The notes under the pieces are model-generated. The model ran no database searches and was not told the DNA's origin. It worked only from the letters and a program-made list of their open reading frames with translations. Position numbers and translations under genes: made by a program. 64,000 nt of DNA from Bromus sterilis (Eukaryota; Streptophyta; Magnoliopsida; Poales; Poaceae). The stretch is taken from positions 314,412,031-314,476,030 of the forward strand of contig OX465600.1 of the NCBI GenBank assembly GCA_950022295.1, written 5' to 3'. Shown in pieces: positions 23,129 through 34,768 of the stretch; within the stretch, counting starts at the first letter, position 1, and each line of letters opens with the position of its first letter.

Positions 23129-24627
23129 ATTATATCACATCTTCAATTGCCATGAAAAATAAAAATATTATATTTTTCATGGACTTAAAATAAAGAAAGA
23201 TGATGATATATACCTGCCACGCGTTAGGATAGAAGGGGTGGTAAGCCGGAATATTTTTATGGCAATTTTATCACGCGTGTGTGGAAAGTTTCATCTCTAA
23301 GCATAACAACTTTCATATTTGGACCGTTTTTGTTATAAAAAAGTTGTCATTCTTGCTGGAAATTGCCATCCTCGCATGCTTAAAGTTGACATCCAAAAAA
23401 CGTAAAAGCGAGGTGTCTCCGCCTTGACTCCAGATCGGTATCATTTGGCAAAGGAAAGCGTTTTTAATATATAAATAGAAGAAAATTTCCGTGGTTTGTA
23501 TAACATATTTTCCATGGAAACAACAAAAGTCGTCGTCAGAGCAGGACCACACCGTGCACAAAACGCTTAACCCGATCCACATCCCCTCTCATCATCACGC
23601 GTTGACATGCGCCGGAGAATCTCCTCGATGCATATGTAACCCTGGAGACCGCCATGCCGTGCATCCCCCCCCCCACCCCTCGTCCAGATATCTGCTCGCG
23701 GTCCATTGAGCATCGCCGCAACTCTCTGGGGTCGTCGCTGATGAGTGAAAAGGAGTTGAAATACAATGGTAGCTTTAAATCTAGAAGAAAAAAAGATAAA
23801 ATGAACTCATGACAACTTTAGTGTAAACACATGGCAAATTAAGTGTAAACAACTAGACAACATTTGGTTCAAAAAAAAGTTCTTGAAACATTCGCTATGT
23901 ATCATTACCAAAATGCTCGTGACATTTAAAAAATGTTATAACACTTAACAATTGTTCCACATGTTTTCTTAAATGGTAATACTGTTTATGTATTATATTT
24001 TTGTTTGTTAGAAAATGTTCACTCTATTTTACACAAAAAATTAAGTGCATTTGAAAGATATTGAACATGTATCTTAGAAGAATGTTCAATGTGTTTTCAT
24101 AAAACTCAAAGCGTATCGGAGACGTATTCAACCTGTATGTGAAAACTGTTTAATGTGTATTAAGAAAGTCTAAATGAATTTGAAAATGAAAAAAAAACAC
24201 CATGAAAACCAATAAAAAATATAAATAAAGATGAAAAAACTTGCATGAAAGCTTTCATAATCGGTCTGAACCGGGCCATATAAGCTTCGAACAATCACTT
24301 CAAAAAACAATTGTATTGATTCGCCACAAAACTAAGGTTTTGTTTTCTGAAAGAACAACCAAACTCTATTGATCAAGGTTCATATGAAGATGAATATAAA
24401 ATAGGATTATGGGGCTGACAAGCCAGGTGTGACAACCTTGATCCGTAGATTTTTTAAGTTTGTAACTGTTGTTTCGCTAGTCGTGCTGCGGATGAGGAGG
24501 TTCAACGAGACAAAGGTACATTTCACAATTAAGACATAGCCCTCGCCCCTCGCTGTACCTCTGCTGCAGAAAATTCAGTTCACCACTCACCCAGTGCTTC
24601 CACTGCCCACAGGTCGTAGAGTGAGTG
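23129..24627. other. AT-rich spacer, no gene
   Basis: Short stretches at 23860-24200 again show the ATGTTCAATGTG-type words of the 19.3-21.9 kb tract. The C-rich run around 23665-23690 and neighbouring small frames carry no recognisable domain. Confidence 0.5.
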
Positions 24628-24854
24628 TCAGGTGCTTCAAGACTTTAAATTCTACCGTGATACGAGCCACTGCGGTCCGTTGGATCCCAGATCCAATGGT
24701 TATAAAACAAGGATTCGGACCAGCGCATAAATATCAAATTTTGAAGGACTTTTCTGTAACATTTTAGGATCTCATCTTATAACCGTTTGATCTGAGATCT
24801 AATGGACGACAGAAGCTTGTATCATGGTAGCATTTGAATACTTGGAGCACCTGA
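24628..24854. mobile_element. Inverted-repeat element (MITE-like)
   Basis: About 80 bp at the left (TCAGGTGCTTCAAG through ATCCCAGATCCAATGGTTATAA) is an imperfect inverted match to the right end (complement reads TCAGGTGCTCCAAG). The arms nearly meet, leaving about 65 bp between them, total 227 bp. No target-site duplication was recognised. A long hairpin of this kind could give rise to small RNAs (inference). Confidence 0.65.
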
Positions 24855-24971
24855 TATTTCCCTGAACGTAGAGGGAGGGAGGGCTTCCATATATCATTCA
24901 CAGCTTCATCTCCCCCCAAAAAAGTTAAAAATCTTTTAGACTTGTGTTGATGACTGATCAACTCCTCACTC

Positions 24972-25031
24972 CTGTCTCTATCGGCACATCTTGATGTTGA
25001 TAATATATCATATCGCTGCCGATAGAGACAG
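24972..25031. repeat. Perfect 15-bp inverted repeat at the LINE boundary
   Basis: CTGTCTCTATCGGCA at 24972-24986 is the exact reverse complement of 25017-25031, with a 30-nt AT-rich loop. It sits at the apparent 5' edge of the LINE that follows. Confidence 0.8.
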
Positions 25032-25043
25032 CACCCGTGGGGC

Positions 25044-26066
25044 ATGTGGTTTTGCCGGCGAACACGCCATTGTCTTCTACCTCACCGAAGTCTGCCACTC
25101 CGACGTCTACTACAAGTTTGCCCGGTGGGCGGGGCTATGAACAGCCATACAAGGGCCTGCTCGCCGGCCAGCTCCGGATGGATGGACAAGTCCAAGCTGA
25201 GCAATCACGTGGCCAAGCTGCCAATCCCTTTGGCTGATGCGTCAGCCAAGGAACCTGCACCAACTCTGCATGCAGATGATGGACATGCGCTAGGGGTGGA
25301 GAGGGCTGCTACACCAACTCTGCCTTCCCCCTTGGTGCGTCCGTCACAGGGAACCTTCAAGCTGCTGGACGTGGCTCCCACTGAGAAGGACGCGGATGTG
25401 GCTTCTCCGGTGAGGATCCCAACGGCTGCAGCGGCGGACGACGTGTCAGCGTCGAATGTTGTGGCCGAGGGGGGCTCTCCGCCAACACCTTCCCCCCCTC
25501 CCACAGCGCCACATGCCCTTGGGCTAGGGGTTCAGCCTAAACCCCCGCCCAGGCGTAGCAAGCGCCATCCCATGGCAGCGGATGGTTCATCGGCGACTGA
25601 CGAGAACGCTTTGTCCAAGGCGATGCGGCGTAAGGCAGAGCTACTGGACCCTCCAACCATGGGTACGTCTAATACTAAGAATTTTTTTTTATCTTATTCA
25701 TCTTCTAAGTTATCTTCCAACTTATTCAAAGTAGGTGTCAACTTAGGTAAAAATGAAAATGAAATCATTGTCTCGACCAACGCTTTGAAGCATATGGAGT
25801 ATGACCGCTTAAAGGTTTACCCGGTTGCCTCTAGGCGGTCGGTTACCACACCCATTGATGAGGAAGAAGCGAACGTCACTACTGATGGACAGCTTCTATC
25901 TCATCTTGTGGGAGAGGTGACGGAGGTGGGAATGGATGAGGACGAGCTAGGATCTATTTATGATCTACATGCCTCCGACCGAAAATCCAAAACTGCCAAT
26001 GACAAAAAGAATAAAAAAGTAAGAAAGTTCGTGAAACAACCAAAATATCCAATTGTTTCCCAATGA
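25044..26066 (+). pseudogene. LINE ORF1 (gag-like), C-terminal part
   Basis: The frame gives 340 residues from an ATG at 25044. The N-terminal portion is Pro/Ala-rich and the usual DUF4283-like domain and CCHC zinc knuckle of plant LINE ORF1 proteins are absent, so the gene is likely 5'-truncated. The C-terminal half is more characteristic: ENALSKAMRRKAELLDPP, then an acidic segment and a Lys-rich end (NDKKNKKVRKFVKQPK). ORF1 proteins bind the element RNA in a ribonucleoprotein. The stop TGA overlaps the ORF2 start as ATGA at 26063-26066, which would allow termination-reinitiation. Identity rests mainly on position before ORF2. Confidence 0.65.
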
Positions 26067-29000
26067 ACGGCATCTTCATGAATAGCAGAGGTCTTGGTGA
26101 CTTGACTAAACATTTGAATATTGCTCAATATGTTCGGGATCATAAATTATATTTTCTGGCTATTTCCGAGACCGGGAGGAGGGATTTTCCAGTGAGTGTC
26201 CTAGATTGCCTTTCAGAAGGCATGGACTTCACTTGGCATTCTATCCCTCCTCGCGGGAGATCTGGCGGCATTTTTCTCGGTGTACTTTCAGACTCCATGG
26301 AAGTTTTAGCTTATACGAGTGGGGAATTTCATATAAAATTCCACATTCGTAACAAAGTTGATAGCTTCTTATGGAGTTTGGTTGCCGTCTATGGTGCCGC
26401 TCAGGAGGAGCGTAAGGCTGCTTTTCTCCGGGAGATTGTGAACCTAGCGAATAATGATCCACATCCTATTCTAATAGGTGGAGACTTTAATATGCTAAGG
26501 TACCCGCATGAGAAAAGCAAGGGGAGATTCGATAATCATTGGCCTTTCCTGTTCAATGCTGTCATTGACAGTTTGGATTTGAGAGAGGTGCATATGACAG
26601 GTAGACGATTCACATGGGCGAATAGTCTACCTGAACCGACATACGAGAAACTAGACCGTGTACTGATGAGTACTGATTGGGAAGACAAATACCCATTAGT
26701 CACAGTACGCGCACTGGAACGTATTGAGGATTTATCGGATCATGCCCCTTTACTCTTATCAACCAGTACTTTCAAACCGCACATACGACACCGCTTCAAA
26801 TTTGAGTTGGGATGGTTGTTGCGTGATGGTTTCGAAGAGATGGTTAAAAGAGTGTGGTCTGCTTCGGTCCCAGGTGCTACTCCCATTCAGAGATGGAACG
26901 CAAAAATCCGTAATCTGCGTAAATATCTTCGTGTATGGGCTAGGCACACAACTGGGATTCTAAAAAAAGAAAAGGAGCGTTTGTGTTCCATCATTGATGA
27001 GCTGGACCGAGCTGCAGAGACACAAGTGCTGACGCAGCATGAGATTGAGCTTAAAAGCCAATCCAATGCGGAGGTGGCACGAATGTTGCGGGAGGAAGAG
27101 CTCAGATGGTACCAAAGATCAAAATCTAACCTCATACTGAAGGGAGATGCAAATACGAAATATTTCCAGAATGTTGCCAATGGTAGACATCGGAAAAAAC
27201 GTATACATACTCTAAATCAGGATGAAGGTACGATTGAAGGCCAAGAACAGCTCAAGGCATATATCACACGATATTATAAAGGGTTGTTCGGTGCTCCTGA
27301 AGACGATTTGTTGTCCATGGACGAAACTCGGAAGGGTGACATAGCCCAGGTCTCCTATGAGGAAAATACCTTTTTGAATGCTCCCTTCACCGAAGAGGAG
27401 ATCAAAAAGGCGGTTTTCCAAATGGAGCATAATAAGGCTCCTGGACCAGATGGATTCCCCGCTGAGTTTTATCAACACTTTTGGGATGTAATTAAGTCGG
27501 AACTTACTGAATTGTTCCAATGTTGGCATGTTGGACAACTCGAATTGTTCCGGCTAAACTTTGGGGAAATTATTTTGTTGCCTAAAGTTTTGGGGGCAGA
27601 AAGGATACAACAGTATAGACCAATATGCCTTCTTAATGTTAGCTTCAAAATTTTCACCAAGGTCGCAACCATCCGATTAAACTCAGTCGTTGATCATGTG
27701 GTTAAACCTACACAAACTGCTTTTATGCAAGGTAGGAATATCCTGGATGGAGTCGTGGTTTTACACGAAACCATTCATGAGATGCACACTAAAAAGCTTA
27801 ACGGAGTCATTTTCAAAATTGACTTTGAAAAGGCATATGATAAAGTGAAATGGTCGTTCCTCCAACAAACTCTGAGAATGAAAGGTTTTTCAGAGGAGTG
27901 GTGTGCCTTGATCCATAGTTGTGTTTTGTGAGGAAGTGTTGATGTTAACGTGAATGATGAAATCGAACGCTTCTTCCAAACCAAAAAGGGATTAAGGCAA
28001 GGTGATCCTTTATCGCCCATATTGTTTAATATTGTGGCTGATATGTTAGCGATCATGATTGAACGTGCCAAGCTAGACGGCCAAATTGAGGGAGTTGTCC
28101 GACACCTAGTGGATGGGGGATTATCTATTCTTCAATATGCGGATGACACAATTCTTTTTATGGAACACGATCTAGATAAGGCAGTGAATCTGAAATTAAT
28201 ATTATCAGCATTCAAGTAGTTATCCGGACTGAAGATTAACTTCCATAAAAGTGAATTGTTTTGTTTCGGCGAGGCCCAGGATGCAACAGCTCAATATGCC
28301 GAGATATTCGGATGCGAGCAAGGTCAATTCCCTATTAAGTATTTGGGGATACCCATACATTATAGGAGACTGACTAATGCGGAATGGAAGCACGTCGAAG
28401 AACGTTTGCAAAAAAAGCTAGCTAGCTGGAAAGGGAAATTGTTGTCTCTGGGTGGAAGATTGGTACTCATAAATTCAGTTTTAACCAACATGGTACTGTA
28501 TATGATATCATTCTTTCAGCTACCTAAAGGGGTCTTGCATAGGTTGGATTATTTCCGATCAAGATTCTTTTGGCAAGGGGATAACGAGAAAAAGAAGTAT
28601 CGACTGACCAGGTAGAATGTTGTTTGCCGTCCGAAGGACCAAGGGGGGTTGGGTATTCATGATCTTCAGGTCAAGAATGCTGCTCTCCTCGGTAAGTGGC
28701 TATATAAGCTACTGACTTCGGATGGTGTCTGGCAAACGATCCTTAAGCGAAAATACATCGGCACAAAAGCGTTATCTCAGGTTGTATGGAAGCCTGGAGA
28801 TTCACATTTTTGGGCTGGTCTCATGGCGACAAAGAAAGACTTTTATCGCTTTGGGGTTTTCAAGATTAAGGACGGGTCGGAGATTAGATATTGGGAGGAT
28901 ATATGGCTAGGAAATTGCACACTCCGAGATCAATATCCGGCCCTATATAACATTGTGCGACATAAGGGAGATACGCTGGCCACGGTCATGCAAGAGTCAC

Positions 29001-29740
29001 CCCCTAATGTTGCATTCAGGAGAGACTTAATCGATCCTAGACTAGAGTCTTGGAATGCCTTGCTAGAACGGTTAGCGGTAGTGCAACTGTCACAAGGACA
29101 CGATGAGTTTCGATGGAATCTCAGTAGAAATGGAAAATTCTCTGTGGATTCTATGTATAAGGCGCTTGTCCAACCTGAATTGCCAGTCGATAATAATAAT
29201 AAAATATGGCAAATGAAGATACCTCTAAAGATTAAAGTCTTTGCATGGTATCTTCGAAAAGGTGTCATTCTAACGAAAGATAATCTTGTCAAGCGTAACT
29301 GGCAAGGGAGTAAGAAATGTGTTTCATGTGCTCATGATGAGACAATAAAACATATTTTCTTCACTTGTAAGGTTGCACGTTCTATTTGGTCAGCTATCCA
29401 AATGGCTTCAAACTTATATCAACCCACATCCGTTGCTAATATATTTGGCAATTGGCTTAACGGGATAGATAATAAGCTTAAAACCATTCTTAGGGTAGGA
29501 GCGCTAGCCGTAATATGGTCGCTCTGGCTATGTAGAAATGACAAGATCTTCTCTGATAAAAATTTCACTTGTTTGCAGGTTCTTTATCGATGCACGGGTA
29601 TTCTCCGTTCGTGGTCCATCTTACAACGGGAGGAATATCGAGACCTTTTTATGGAGGCGTGTGCACAACTGAAAGCGGTGGCGAGGGATATTTTTATCCA
29701 ACATGGGTGGCCGCGTGATCTATGCATAGAGCTACCTTGA
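26063..29740 (+). pseudogene. LINE ORF2: endonuclease, reverse transcriptase, zf-RVT, with three stops
   Basis: One frame runs through 1226 codons and is broken only by in-frame stops at 27929 (TGA), 28217 (TAG) and 28613 (TAG). The AP-like endonuclease occupies about residues 1-240 (SETGRRDF, GGDFNM at 139, SDHAPL at 225). The reverse transcriptase spans roughly 470-760 (DFEKAYD at 587, YADD at 692). The C-terminus has a zf-RVT domain with CVSC at about 1086 and HIFFTC. In a live element the endonuclease nicks the target and the reverse transcriptase copies the RNA in place. Each stop fits a single transition from the expected codon (CGA, CAG, TGG), and there are no frameshifts, so the copy is fairly young. 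Confidence 0.9.
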
Positions 29741-30101
29741 GTGGCGATAGTTCTATCATTTGTAACTTGTCGTACGCTCTTTGTTTTTGTTTTACTTTTG
29801 ATGACTGCCGGCTGTGTGCATCTTAGCTATGCAGAGGTCGGGTGTACTTTGCTTAAATCTTCTAAGTAATAAAGCCCTTTATCAAAAAAAAAACAATAAT
29901 TATTTGAACAAGCACAGTACTATGCCTGTTTCATGCACCGATGTTGATACACATAAAAAATATACTGAACATGGTTATATTATGAAGACAAACTTTGATA
30001 TATATGATTCCCTAACCTACACCGATTTCTTCTCGTGTATCAATCAGCTGGCTGCTCACATACAAACATTGAGCCGAACCAGGTGACTGATGAGTTAGCT
30101 A

Positions 30102-30194
30102 CTTCATTCGTTCCAAAATAATTGTTTTAGTTTTAGTACAACTTTATACTAGAGCTAATACAAAGTTGAGATATTTATTTTAAAACAGAGAAAA
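30102..30194. mobile_element. Degenerate Stowaway-like MITE
   Basis: TA at 30100-30101 and 30195-30196 flank an element starting CTTCATTCGTTCCAAAATAA and ending in a decayed inverted copy (TTATTTTAAAACAGAGAAAA). The inner arms GTACAACTTT and the complement of AAAGTTGAG also pair loosely. Confidence 0.65.
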
Positions 30195-30520
30195 TAACTG
30201 CTAAAATTAACACGCACTCTTGTAACAGTTCCTTGATTGCATTCGATGGATCCATCCCTTGCCATTGGTCATATAATAAGGGTGATCAGTCAAACCTGTA
30301 GATAGAGATGTATATCTGTGTATGCTTGCTGCATTATTCGCGGGGTTACACTTGCACGCCGTGCATCGCTCGGCCGTCTACCTTGGTTCGATTTTTTTAT
30401 CTATAAAGGGGGGCGAAAGCCTAGTTTCTGTTATCAGCTGGCTGCTCACATACAAACAGTGAGCCGAACCAGGGTGACTGATGAGTTACCTAGCTGCTAA
30501 CAATAACAGGCACCCTTATA

Positions 30521-30600
30521 CTTCCTCTGTAAACTAATATAAAATGTTTAGATCACTATTTTTATGATCTAAAACATTTTATATTTATTCACAGAGGGAG
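30521..30600. mobile_element. Stowaway MITE, 80 bp
   Basis: It starts CTTCCTCTGTAAACTAATAT and ends ATTCACAGAGGGAG, with nearly complete inverted arms meeting around ATTTTTA and TA target-site duplications at 30519-30520 and 30601-30602. This is the classic Tc1/mariner-related Stowaway layout. Confidence 0.85.
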
Positions 30601-31114
30601 TAACAGTTACTTAATTGCATTCGATGGATCTATCCCTTGCCATTGGTCAAATAAAAAGGGTCATCAGTCAAACCTGGTAGATAGAGATGTATATCTATTC
30701 TGTGTATGCTTGCTGCATTATTCGCGGGGTTGCACTTGCACGCGCGGCTGGTCAGCATCTATTCGGCGAATGCCTGTTCATATCCTTGGTTCCTTGTGGG
30801 GTTGTTGTTGTGGGATTCCAGCGACTGATGCGGACACATGCTTGATTAATCAACCTGATCTTTACCTATCTAGCTTGCTAGCTAGACTTATCTGTCTGAT
30901 TTAACAGGTCAATTATTGTTACTAGGTGCCACGAACTGAAACTGCACACATGTCATGCAGGGTATTCAGGTAGAAACTAATTAGGATTGTCCTAACTAAA
31001 TTAATTACGTGTCTAATTAGGATTGTGGCTGCTAGTTAATTTTGTTTTTCAGTAATGGAGGAAAAACTTCAGGACTCTGGTAGGACTATGACACAACGAA
31101 AAAGAGAAAAAGTG

Positions 31115-31118
<4 letters not shown>

Positions 31119-31151
<33 letters not shown>
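31119..31151. repeat. (TA)n microsatellite
   Basis: About 16 uninterrupted AT dinucleotides flank the left end of the MITE at 31151. Confidence 0.95.
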
Positions 31152-31155
<4 letters not shown>

Positions 31156-31536
31156 GAGACTATTCGTCACCCTGGGTGAGGAATAGTTATTCTTCACCCC
31201 CTCTGTTTTGACATCAATGCACCATAATTTTACATTTCGTAAATTTTGTCTTATTTCATACGTAAAAAGAGAACGTAAAAAAATATAATCGCCGTAAAAT
31301 ATATTTTATATTACGTAAAATTACAAAGCTAAAAATGATGGTGTAAAATATACATAAATGTAATTTTTTTAATCTTATGATCAATATTTTTGTTTTTTTA
31401 TATCAAAATTTATAAAGTGAATCCATATTAATGTAACTATTTGTATTACAAATGTAACTTTTTTATGAAAGATTTGTAAAATTACCTCGGATGAAGAATA
31501 AAATATTCTGCACCCTGGGTGATGAATAGCTTCACT

Positions 31537-31540
<4 letters not shown>
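31151..31540. mobile_element. MITE set in a (TA)n tract
   Basis: The left end GGTGAGACTATTCGTCACCC and the complement of the right end (GTGAAGCTATTCATCACCC) form imperfect terminal inverted repeats of about 48 bp. The interior is AT-rich and non-coding. Both sides are (TA)n tracts, as in the Micron type of rice MITE that inserts into TA microsatellites (established for rice; the link is inference). Confidence 0.7.

Positions 31541-31587
<47 letters not shown>
31541..31587. repeat. (TA)n microsatellite between two MITE copies
   Basis: About 23 AT dinucleotides separate two inverted copies of the same MITE. Confidence 0.95.
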
Positions 31588-31591
<4 letters not shown>

Positions 31592-31778
31592 AGTTATTCA
31601 TCACCCAGGGTACGGAATAATTTATTCTTCACCCGAGGTAATTTTATGAGCCTTTCATTTAAAAAATTACATTTTTAATACAAATAATTATATTAATATG
31701 GATTCACTACGTAAATTTTGACATAAGAAACAAAAACATTGGTCATAAGATCAAAAAATTATATATATATGTAGCATC
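31586..31778. mobile_element. Truncated second copy of the (TA)n MITE, inverted
   Basis: ATAGTGAAGTTATTCATCACCC at 31586 onward is the reverse complement of the right half of the preceding element (about 31360-31540), including the segments around ATTACCTCGG and GATTCACTTTATAAATTTTGA. It ends in ATATATATATG at about 31771. The two copies can fold into one long hairpin around the microsatellite. Confidence 0.75.
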
Positions 31779-31919
31779 AATGTGAATGCCCGCTGCCTCC
31801 TTTTCAAAGCAGCTGCATATCATACATAAGAGTCAAAAAGGCGTCTCACAAAAAGTAGGCATGATGCTGAGTGTCCTTTTGGTCTGGGTTTGGCCTCTCT
31901 AACAGAAAGAGAAGTAGCT

Positions 31920-33470
31920 AGTACATCAAGCCAGCTGCTAATTTGTCTTGTTCCATTGCATCTAATCTAACAATCTACTACCTAAGCATGCATATGTTGT
32001 TTTCTTCTGGCTTAGTGCTGTCCTCCTCTCCACCTCAATATACTAATCCCCATGTGTGAACTTCACATTGTATAGAGTTGTTCTAGCTCTCCTTTCTCTG
32101 AATTCTTTATATGTCACCTTATGTGTCTAAGTTTACAGAGTAATCTGGCTGAGCGAGTATGTAGATACTGATTGGTTCCAGTTGTCATCCATAGTGGTTT
32201 AATTCTTGGGTTATGATCTTCATTTGAGATAATTGAGGCATCGATCAGACGCATTGTTTTTCTTGGTGTATCTGACGCATTGACATGCAGTAACTCTTAT
32301 TAATATTATGTTGTTAATTTGTGACTCAAGCTGGTTGCCTAGTCTGCTGGTAGTGGTTGCACTTGTTTATGCTTCATCTGATCTCATTCTGTTAGTGGTT
32401 GATCGATTGTTTGTTCATTCAGTGGTCAGTAGTGTCAAAAAGGAGTGGTAACCACTAACCACTGGAGTGAATTAATTTATTTATGACCCACAGAGATCTT
32501 TTGTCTATGTTCTACGTACTAAAAGGATTAGAAAAGAAGAGACATTCTAGAAGACAAAACACACACGGGTGGTTGGTTGCCACTGGATCGCGTGCTGTAA
32601 CTATAATTAGACGGGGATCATATCGACGCCGACGGGATGTAATGGGAATCGAATCTGCACCGTACGTTTTCGCTTATATTCCTGTCCTGAAACTGAAAGG
32701 GTAGAAGGAGAGAAAGGAATCATGGGGACTGCGGATTGTGACAAGACGAAGAGGAAGAAGATACCTATCCAAACCTACCAAATGCAAGGTTAATGCTTAG
32801 TGGAGTAAATTGTACTGTACTAATAGTGTGTAAGTTTCGGTACGTATGCACTTTCCTACGGTGCACGGCATACACTTTGCCTGGACATGACCCGGGAAAT
32901 TCACATGGAGTAAAATTCTGGAGCAGGTGCACGAACGGAGACGTTCTAGTTAATGATTTATACTAATCAGGCAGCAATTTAGTTGCCATGCCACCTTGAT
33001 GCAAAGAGAAAAGGAAAGATCCATTAATTAATTGGTGGGTGAGTGATTCTGCACAACAGCCCACTACATGCATGCACACCAAGCTAAGCTAGCTGCTAAT
33101 TTCTCTTGTTCCATTGCACCTACCAATCTACTACCTAAGAACCGCGTTGCTTTCTTCTAGCTAGCTAGTGCTGTCCTCCTCTTCCCAGCAATATACTACT
33201 ACACTTAACCATCTTAATTAAGCTTATAACAACGTGCTCCCTTGCACTGATCATGTACTATCTGAATTCATTCTCAGGGGTAAGCTGACTACAATATGTA
33301 ACTGGTTCCAGTTGTCATGCTTGGATTATGTACTATGTTCATTGAGGCATCGATAAGATCAAGCTCAAGCATGCAAAAAACTTATTAATTCATCAAGTCG
33401 ACATGCACATATTGACATATGTGTCTCAGCTTCCATTTTGTGAATCTGACTGCCCAGCCTCCAGATAGCA
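31920..33470. repeat. Spacer duplication (about 400 bp, 1.15 kb apart)
   Basis: 31920-32340 and 33073-33470 share, in order, AGCTGCTAATTT.TCTTGTTCCATTGCA, CTACTACCTAAG, AGTGCTGTCCTCCTCT, CTGGTTCCAGTTGTCAT-like words and GAGGCATCGAT. The sequence between the copies (32340-33070) has no gene, but 32690-32760 recurs near 45630 and 58800. The copies are clearly diverged. Confidence 0.7.
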
Positions 33471-33589
33471 TAATGAACACAAACAACATAACCAAAGTAA
33501 AAAAAAATACCACAATAATAAACCAGCCCAGCCTAAGATGGGGAAGATCTTATCTGAAAATTACACCGTCATCCCTGAAGGCAGAATTC

Positions 33590-34190
33590 TTCCTGGTTGT
33601 ATATGCTCCAGTCGGGTAGACGCCATCATAAAAAAGTCTTTGTCCTGCGGCCCTTGTAGGATAGACCAAGTACGGAGCTATCGAGTACATGCTTGAATAA
33701 CCTACACAGAAGATAAAGCATTTTATTATTAAAAACCACATCATTCCTTGTAAGCCTAACATAAGGCAGCTCCCCCCACAAGAATATGTGATTTTTTTTG
33801 TCAATACCCCGCAACCAACTAGTATCAAACATATTACATGCACCGGGTGGGGGTAAAGATCTGAAACTACTTGAAGTATGGGCCACACCACACAAGCAAA
33901 CTTACACTAAAAAAAGATGTTTGATAGACTCATCATGTTGGCAAAAGACACATGTTTTACTACCTTGCCGGTTGCGGCGTGGCAGGTTATATCTAATTAT
34001 GATCACACGGCCTCTATTTAGAAACCAGAGGAATATCTTTACGCGAAGAGGAATTTTGAACTTCCACAATTTTTTGTAATTAACGGGAACATCACTATGA
34101 GCAATCACATCATATAGAGACTTGACAGAAATATGTTATTCTGGTGCAAGTTTACTCGAAACTTGTCCGATGCGTTCAAAAGATGAATGT
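33590..34190 (-). pseudogene. LINE ORF2 C-terminal fragment
   Basis: The minus strand encodes a decayed zf-RVT region: LWKFKIPLRVKIFLWFLNRG, RNRQGSKTCVFCQHDESIKH and further residues in shifted frames. It resembles the same part of the LINE at 25032-29893 (KIPLKIKVFAWYLRKG, CVSCAHDETIKH). Upstream SVKSLYDV-like residues extend it to about 34190. No reverse transcriptase or poly(A) is attached, so only a small internal piece survives. Frameshifts and the missing ends show it is old. Confidence 0.75.
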
Positions 34191-34768
34191 GCTCCAGCCG
34201 TAGGAGCACTTCATTTCATGCTACAAGGTGGGTCCCTGCGAAAAGAAATATCAGGATTTCCTTGTCCCAAAACATGTGATATTATGATCAATTTGTGGAA
34301 GTTGTTCTTGAACCCCGATACTTTCGCATTGCATGCTTCCCATGAAGTGTAAACCCTTGGAACCCTGCCATGGAGCACCATGTATCACTTGGCCTGCAAG
34401 AAAGCAATAGTTCAATACCACACAAGGAGTAAGTATAAGAGCAAAGTAAGCACACAAGGAAATGAAGCATAAAAAGCATGCATGATCAAGTTCATCATAC
34501 ACTTTTATGGTGTCATCCTACCACCACACAAATGGGGTGTCATCCTACCACCCAACATGAGGGGTTAGTATAAATACCACCTCCGCAAGTCTGTCGTCAC
34601 CGTGAGGGGTCGATACCACCTCACCAAAATATACATACTATCAGTTTTTTCGCACTAACTACACAAAATATAAGGACTAACATTAATGCGATGAGCAGCA
34701 AATCATGAACATGGTCACCCCCAGCAGGGCCAACACTAGTTGTAGTGCTTGGCCAACCAGGTCCTAAG
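34191..34768. other. Unassigned spacer
   Basis: No gene. It lies between a LINE fragment and the 3' end of the Myb/SANT pseudogene and may include that element's 3' flank. The expected left PIF/Harbinger terminus was not found here. Confidence 0.4.

Larger units (their letters stand above)
25032..29893 (+). mobile_element. LINE with ORF1 and ORF2, 5' end probably truncated
   Basis: Contains ORF1 (25044-26066), ORF2 (26063-29740), a short 3' UTR and an A10 tail (29884-29893). The order is that of plant L1-type LINEs. The 5' edge is placed at the end of the 15-bp inverted repeat because coding similarity starts there; no matching target-site duplication was found. ORF2 holds three stop codons, so the copy is inactive. 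Confidence 0.85.
30045..30743. repeat. Direct duplication of about 320 bp
   Basis: The segment from CAGCTGGCTGCTCACATACAAAC (30045) to GGTTACACTTGCACGC (about 30363) recurs at 30434-30743. Shared landmarks include GAGCCGAACCAGG, ATTGCATTCGATGGATC, CCCTTGCCATTGGTCA and GCTGCATTATTCGCGGGGTT. Each copy holds a different Stowaway-like MITE in a different place. No gene lies in either copy. Confidence 0.85.

Noticed and set aside
33590..34768. Left terminus of a PIF/Harbinger element matching 45543
   Set aside because: No GGGCGCATTTGG-like start was found in this interval, so a complete Harbinger element is not claimed.
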